Assembly: GCF_001050015.1 (NCBI RefSeq)
Contig: NZ_CVTB01000144.1
Span: forward strand, 1-64,000
Direction of reading: 5' to 3'
Origin: Mycolicibacterium malmesburyense
GTDB lineage: Bacteria; Actinomycetota; Actinomycetes; Mycobacteriales; Mycobacteriaceae
DNA length: 64,000 bases
Below the pieces are notes generated by a model, which was given only the letters and a program-made list of their open reading frames with translations, had not been told where the DNA came from and ran no database searches. Positions within the stretch are counted from its first letter, which is position 1. Every line of letters starts with the position of its first letter. The position numbers and the translations under genes are program-made. Below, one piece after another: positions 60,398-64,000 of this stretch.

Positions 60398-60403
60398 GCC
60401 GAA

Positions 60404-60409
60404 AGCATA
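60404..60409 (-). promoter_or_regulatory. Putative -10 box of the MarR gene (leaderless)
   Basis: TATGCT on the minus strand ends 6 nt before the GTG at 60397. Confidence 0.45.
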
Positions 60410-60427
60410 GGCCGAGTCTGAGGGCGT

Positions 60428-60462
60428 GGTTTGATTATTAGTTAAGTTTTTGAAATATTTGT
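60428..60462 (+). promoter_or_regulatory. AT-rich MarR operator/promoter region
   Basis: A 35-nt AT-rich block between the divergent MarR and MMPL genes. It contains TTAGTTAAG and the 8-bp palindrome AAATATTT (60453-60460); AATATT ends 7 nt before the MMPL ATG and could be its -10. Position and composition suit autoregulation by MarR. Confidence 0.5.
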
Positions 60463-60466
60463 GGGC

Positions 60467-62533
60467 ATGTCCCGCCGCCTCTCCTGGATCCTCGCGGTGC
60501 TCGTCGTGCTGCTGTCCGGCGCACTGATGGGCCTCGTCGGCAGCGACGACTCGAGCGCGCGGTCGCCCGTGCCCGTACCCGACTCCGCCGAATCGGCGCG
60601 GTTCGACGAGGTGCGCGCGCAGTTTCCCGGCGGTGACCGCGTTCCCGCGATCGTCGTGGTCACCCGCACCGACGGCGCGCCGCTGAGCCCCGCCGACGTC
60701 GAGACCGTCGAACGGAAGTGGCCGGCGGTGCAGGTGTCCCCCGCGGTGCAGGTGTCCGAGGACGGCGCGGCCGCGCTCGCGGTGGTGCCGATGAGCGCCG
60801 AGCTCAGCGGCTTCGAACTCACCGACGAGGTCGAGAAGGTCCGCGCGCAGGCCGCCGAGGGCCTGCCCGAGGGTCTGCGCAGCGAGGTCACCGGCGGACC
60901 GGCGTTCGGCGCCGACATCGCGAACTCGTTCTCCGGCGCGAACTTCACGCTGCTCGCGGTCACGGCGACGGTGGTCGCGCTGCTGCTGATCATCACCTAC
61001 CGCTCTCCCGTGTTGTGGCTGGTGCCGCTGGCGGTGATCGGATTCGCCGACCGGGTCGCGGCCGTCCTCGGCACCGCCGTCGCCCAGGCGGTGGGCATGA
61101 GCCCGGACGGTTCGACGTCGGGCATCACCAGCGTGCTGGTGTTCGGCGCGGGCACCAACTATGCGCTGCTCCTCATCTCGCGGTATCGGGAAGAGTTGGG
61201 CCGCGCCGAGGATCATCACGCTGCGCTGGACACGGCGGTGCGGCGGGCGGGTCCGGCGATCATCGCCAGCAACGCCACCGTGGTGCTGGCGCTCCTGACG
61301 CTGGTGTTCGCGTCGTCGCCGAGCGTGCGCAGCCTCGGCGTACAGGCCGCGGCGGGCCTGGTCGTGGCCGTGGTGTTCGTGCTGCTGGTCTTGCCCCCGC
61401 TGCTCGGCCTGTTCGGCAAGCGGTTGTTCTGGCCGTTCATCCCGAAGATCGGCGACCGGGTGCTCACCGACAGCGGCGTCTGGCACCGCATCGCGGAGGC
61501 CGTGGCCCGCAGGCCGGGCCGCGTCGCGACCACCGCGATCGCCGGCCTGGCGCTGCTGTGCATCGGGTTGTTCGCCACCCCGATCGGGCTGTCGCAGACC
61601 GAGCAGTTCCGGGTGCAGGCCGAGTCGGTCAGCGGATACTCGCGGCTGGCCGAGCACTTCCCCAGCGGCCTGACCGATCCCACCCGCGTCATCGCGGCCA
61701 CCGACCGCGCCGCCGAGGTGCAGCGTGCGATCACCGAAACGCCCGGCGTGGTGTCGGCGAACCCGGCGGGCGAGACCCCCGACGGCCTGACGCAGTGGTC
61801 GGTCGTGCTCGACGCCGAACCCGCCTCCGACCGAGCCTTCGAAACCGTTGACGCCCTGCGGACTTCGGTGCGTGCCGCCGATCCCGACGCCTTGGTGGGC
61901 GGCTCGGACGCCACCGCCCGTGACGCCAGTGCCGCCGCCTCCCGCGACCGGGCGGTCGTGATACCGGCGATCCTGATCGTGGTGCTCGCGGTGCTGTACG
62001 TGCTGCTGCGCGCCGCGCTGGCGCCGCTGATCCTGGTGGCGGTCACGGTGCTGAGCGCCCTGGCCGCGCTGGGCCTGGGCGGGTGGGCCAGCGTGCACGT
62101 ATTCGGCTTCCCCGCGCTCGACAACACCACTCCGCTGTTCGCGTTTCTGTTCCTCGTCGCGCTCGGCGTGGACTACACGATCTTCCTGGTGACCCGGGCA
62201 CGTGAGGAGACTCCCGAACACGGCACGCGCGGCGGGATCGTGCGCGCCGTCTCGGCCACCGGTGCGGTGATCACCAGCGCGGGCATCGTGCTGGCCGCGG
62301 TGTTCTGCGTGCTCGGTGTGCTGCCGTTGATCGTGCTGACGCAGATCGGCATCATCGTCGGCCTCGGCATTCTGCTCGACACGTTCATCGTGCGCACGGT
62401 GATCATCCCGGCGCTGTTCACGCTCATCGGACCGCGCATCTGGTGGCCGGCGCTCAAAGGGCAGGACCCCGCTTCCGACGGCGCGGCAGCACACGGCCGG
62501 CATCGCGCGGGACAGGTCGCCGACCCGGGTTAG
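60467..62533 (+). CDS. MMPL-family (RND-type) membrane transporter
   Basis: A 688-residue protein with the MMPL layout repeated twice: helix 1 then an external domain (about 30-160), then helices 2-6 containing GAGTNYALLLISRYREEL; helix 7, a second external domain (about 380-500), then helices 8-12 containing ALGVDYTIFLVTRAREE. The paired D/NY motifs are the proton-relay signatures of MmpL proteins. It exports lipids or drugs using the proton gradient. It is shorter than the lipid-exporting MmpL proteins (about 950) and resembles actinobacterial drug-efflux MMPL proteins. ATG at 60467; a GTG at 60461 is possible. Confidence 0.92.
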   Translation: MSRRLSWILAVLVVLLSGALMGLVGSDDSSARSPVPVPDSAESARFDEVRAQFPGGDRVPAIVVVTRTDGAPLSPADVETVERKWPAVQVSPAVQVSEDGAAALAVVPMSAELSGFELTDEVEKVRAQAAEGLPEGLRSEVTGGPAFGADIANSFSGANFTLLAVTATVVALLLIITYRSPVLWLVPLAVIGFADRVAAVLGTAVAQAVGMSPDGSTSGITSVLVFGAGTNYALLLISRYREELGRAEDHHAALDTAVRRAGPAIIASNATVVLALLTLVFASSPSVRSLGVQAAAGLVVAVVFVLLVLPPLLGLFGKRLFWPFIPKIGDRVLTDSGVWHRIAEAVARRPGRVATTAIAGLALLCIGLFATPIGLSQTEQFRVQAESVSGYSRLAEHFPSGLTDPTRVIAATDRAAEVQRAITETPGVVSANPAGETPDGLTQWSVVLDAEPASDRAFETVDALRTSVRAADPDALVGGSDATARDASAAASRDRAVVIPAILIVVLAVLYVLLRAALAPLILVAVTVLSALAALGLGGWASVHVFGFPALDNTTPLFAFLFLVALGVDYTIFLVTRAREETPEHGTRGGIVRAVSATGAVITSAGIVLAAVFCVLGVLPLIVLTQIGIIVGLGILLDTFIVRTVIIPALFTLIGPRIWWPALKGQDPASDGAAAHGRHRAGQVADPG

Positions 62534-62537
62534 CGGG

Positions 62538-62543
62538 TAGCGT
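62538..62543 (+). promoter_or_regulatory. Putative -10 box of the P450 gene (leaderless)
   Basis: TAGCGT ends 6 nt before the ATG at 62550, in the 16-nt gap after the MMPL gene. Confidence 0.45.
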
Positions 62544-62549
62544 CGGGTC

Positions 62550-63758
62550 ATGACGCAAGCACCGGAGCTGCCGCCCCTGCACATGCGTCGCGACGGTTTC
62601 GATCCGACGCCGGCGCTGGCCCAGATCCGCGAGAGCGCGGGCGTGCGCACCGTCGTCAACTCCTTCGGCATGACGGTGTACCTGGTCACCCGGCACGACG
62701 ACGTGAAACAGGTGCTGTCCGATCACGAACGGTTCTCCAACGGGCGGCCTCCGGGGTTTGTGCTCCCAGGTGCGCCCACGCTGTCGGAGGAGGAGCTGGC
62801 CAGTTCGCGCGCCGGCAACCTGCTCGGCCTGGATCCACCGGAGCACCAGCGGCTGCGCCGAATGCTCACGCCGGAGTTCACGATCCGGCGGATCAAGCGG
62901 CTCGAGCCGCGCATCGTCGAGATCGTCGACGCACACCTGGACATGATGGAAACCGCCGGTGCCCCCGCCGATCTCGTCGAGCACTTCGCACTACCGATCC
63001 CCTCGCTGGTCATCTGCGAACTGCTCGGCGTCCCCTATGAAGACCGCGACGACTTCCAGCGCCGCAGCGCGCGCCAACTCGACCTCTCGCTGCCGTTCAC
63101 CGAGCGGCTCGAGCTCCAGCGGGCGGCCCGCGCGTACATGCGGTCGCTGGTCGAACGGGCGCGGCGACATCCCGGCGACGACATCCTCGGCATGCTGGTC
63201 CGCGAGCACGGCGCCGACCTCACCGACGACGAACTTGTCGGCATCGCCGGACTGCTGCTCCTCGCCGGCCACGAGACCACGTCGAACATGCTCGGGCTGG
63301 GCACGCTGGCACTGCTGCGGCATCCCGATCAGCTCGCCGCCGTCCGCGACGACCCCGACGCCGTCGGGCCCGCCGTGGAGGAGCTGTTGCGCTGGCTGTC
63401 CATCGTGCACAGCGCGATACCACGGATCACGACCACCGACGTCGAGATTGCGGGTGTGTCGATGCCGGCCGGGCAGCTGGTGTTCGCATCGCTGCCGTCG
63501 GGTAACCGCGATCCCGACTTCATCGACTCTCCGGACGTGCTCGACATCGGCCGGGGCGCCGCGGGACACCTCGCGTTCGGCCACGGCGTGCACCACTGCC
63601 TGGGCGCACCGCTGGCCCGGATGGAGATGCGGGTCGCGTTTCCCGCCCTGCTGCAACGTTTTCCGGCGCTGCGGCTGGCCGAGGATTTCGACGATGTGCA
63701 GTTCCGGTCGTTCCACTTCATCTACGGTCTGAAGTCGCTGTCAGTCGATTGGAGGTGA
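62550..63758 (+). CDS. Cytochrome P450
   Basis: A 402-residue soluble P450. The I-helix oxygen motif is LLLAGHETTS, the K-helix ExxR is EELLR, and the haem loop FGHGVHHCLGAPLARME carries the Cys ligand (about residue 350). Bacterial class I type, requiring a ferredoxin and reductase. The ferredoxin gene follows 6 nt later. Linked to a MarR-controlled exporter, it may modify a hydrophobic compound that is also the inducer or export substrate; substrate unknown. Confidence 0.95.
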   Translation: MTQAPELPPLHMRRDGFDPTPALAQIRESAGVRTVVNSFGMTVYLVTRHDDVKQVLSDHERFSNGRPPGFVLPGAPTLSEEELASSRAGNLLGLDPPEHQRLRRMLTPEFTIRRIKRLEPRIVEIVDAHLDMMETAGAPADLVEHFALPIPSLVICELLGVPYEDRDDFQRRSARQLDLSLPFTERLELQRAARAYMRSLVERARRHPGDDILGMLVREHGADLTDDELVGIAGLLLLAGHETTSNMLGLGTLALLRHPDQLAAVRDDPDAVGPAVEELLRWLSIVHSAIPRITTTDVEIAGVSMPAGQLVFASLPSGNRDPDFIDSPDVLDIGRGAAGHLAFGHGVHHCLGAPLARMEMRVAFPALLQRFPALRLAEDFDDVQFRSFHFIYGLKSLSVDWR

Positions 63759-63764
63759 CGAGAA

Positions 63765-63956
63765 GTGAAGGTGCACGCCGACCGCGACGTCTGCATCCAG
63801 GCGGGCAATTGCGTGATGTCGGCCGAGGCCGTTTTCGACCAGGACGACGACGGCATCGTCGTGGTGCTGGTGGACGAGGTGCCCGACGACGAGCTCGACC
63901 ACGCCCGCGAGGCCGTGAAGCTCTGTCCCTCACAGGCTTTGCGCCTGGTCGACTAA
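63765..63956 (+). CDS. 3Fe-4S ferredoxin, P450 redox partner
   Basis: A 63-residue ferredoxin with cluster ligands C10 and C16 (CIQAGNC, Cx5C) and C54 (KLCPSQAL). The middle Cys that would make a 4Fe-4S site is absent, so a 3Fe-4S cluster is expected, as usual for actinobacterial P450 partners. GTG start, 6 nt after the P450 gene, certainly one transcript. Confidence 0.95.
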   Translation: MKVHADRDVCIQAGNCVMSAEAVFDQDDDGIVVVLVDEVPDDELDHAREAVKLCPSQALRLVD

Positions 63957-64000
63957 TCCCCGCGGGTCCGGTGGGTGAGCAGTTGCACGCTGACCACCAG
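63953..64000 (-). CDS. Possible 3' end of a minus-strand gene running off the right edge
   Basis: Minus-strand codons ending in TAG (63953-63955) give LVVSVQLLTHRTRGD, an open frame to the window edge. A convergent gene here, for example a TetR-type regulator often found beside P450-ferredoxin pairs, is possible, but 15 codons are too few to identify it. Confidence 0.3.
   Translation of the reverse strand: MVVSVQLLTHRTRGD

Overview
The window reads as a chromosomal segment of a fast-growing mycobacterium (Mycolicibacterium/Mycobacterium type). It is GC-rich with dense genes, many ATGA/GTGA overlaps and many GTG starts. It keeps the gene order known from the M. tuberculosis Rv0434-Rv0389 region, running in the opposite direction: Rv0434 (LON-like), Rv0433 (YbdK), sodC, Rv0431, Rv0430, def, Rv0428c, xthA, thiC, thiD, Rv0421c, Rv0420c, then lpqL, thiG-thiS-thiO, thiE, mutT3, glnX-glnH-pknG, ackA-pta, fgd1, Rv0406c, and finally metZ, the Rv0390-type rhodanese and purT. 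F420-dependent Fgd1 and soluble PknG are strong actinobacterial/mycobacterial markers. Ortholog names come from recalled families and synteny, not from a search.

Layout. 1-3.1 kb: the start of a sensor kinase running off the left edge, a small protein plus CBS-pair protein plus ArsB/SLC13-type permease operon, and the broken remnant of an FAD monooxygenase. 3.1-10.2 kb: a complete Mrp-type Na+/H+ antiporter operon (mrpAB fused, C, D, E, F, G) whose last gene overlaps a SAM methyltransferase gene. 10.2-16 kb: conserved housekeeping block (LON-like, YbdK, SodC, LytR_C, DUF3263; divergent def, GNAT, xthA). 16-17.6 kb: a frameshifted 13E12/DUF222-HNH gene. 17.6-22.1 kb: TPP riboswitch, thiC-thiD-hydrolase and two septum-formation-like membrane proteins. 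22.2-28.4 kb: accessory-looking set of Baeyer-Villiger-type monooxygenase, tandem-HTH TetR regulator, APC permease and NCS2 permease. 28.3-35.4 kb: two tandem M28 lipoprotein peptidases, SGNH hydrolase, thiG-thiS-thiO behind a second TPP riboswitch, divergent thiE, mutT3. 35.5-44.5 kb: glnX-glnH-pknG signalling operon, truncated haemoglobin, STAS protein, ackA-pta. 44.5-51.3 kb: an AT-rich regulatory stretch and a four-gene envelope-polysaccharide-like operon (unknown membrane protein with a large external domain, processive GT2, BcsB-like protein, multi-pass GT-C-like protein). 51.3-59.7 kb: phosphatase-like EEP protein, fgd1, MBL hydrolase, small genes, SDR under a perfect palindrome, metZ-rhodanese-purT. 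59.9-64 kb: MarR regulator divergent from an MMPL transporter, followed by a P450 and its 3Fe-4S ferredoxin.

How it works together. Thiamine synthesis is split into two riboswitch-controlled operons (thiC-thiD, thiO-thiS-thiG) plus unlinked thiE. GlnX/GlnH/PknG form a membrane-to-cytosol amino-acid sensing chain, and ackA-pta handle overflow acetate. The least explained unit is the operon at 44.7-51.3 kb. A recurrent feature of the whole window is a -10-like TANNNT hexamer placed 6-8 nt before the start codon of about twenty genes, which predicts many leaderless mRNAs.
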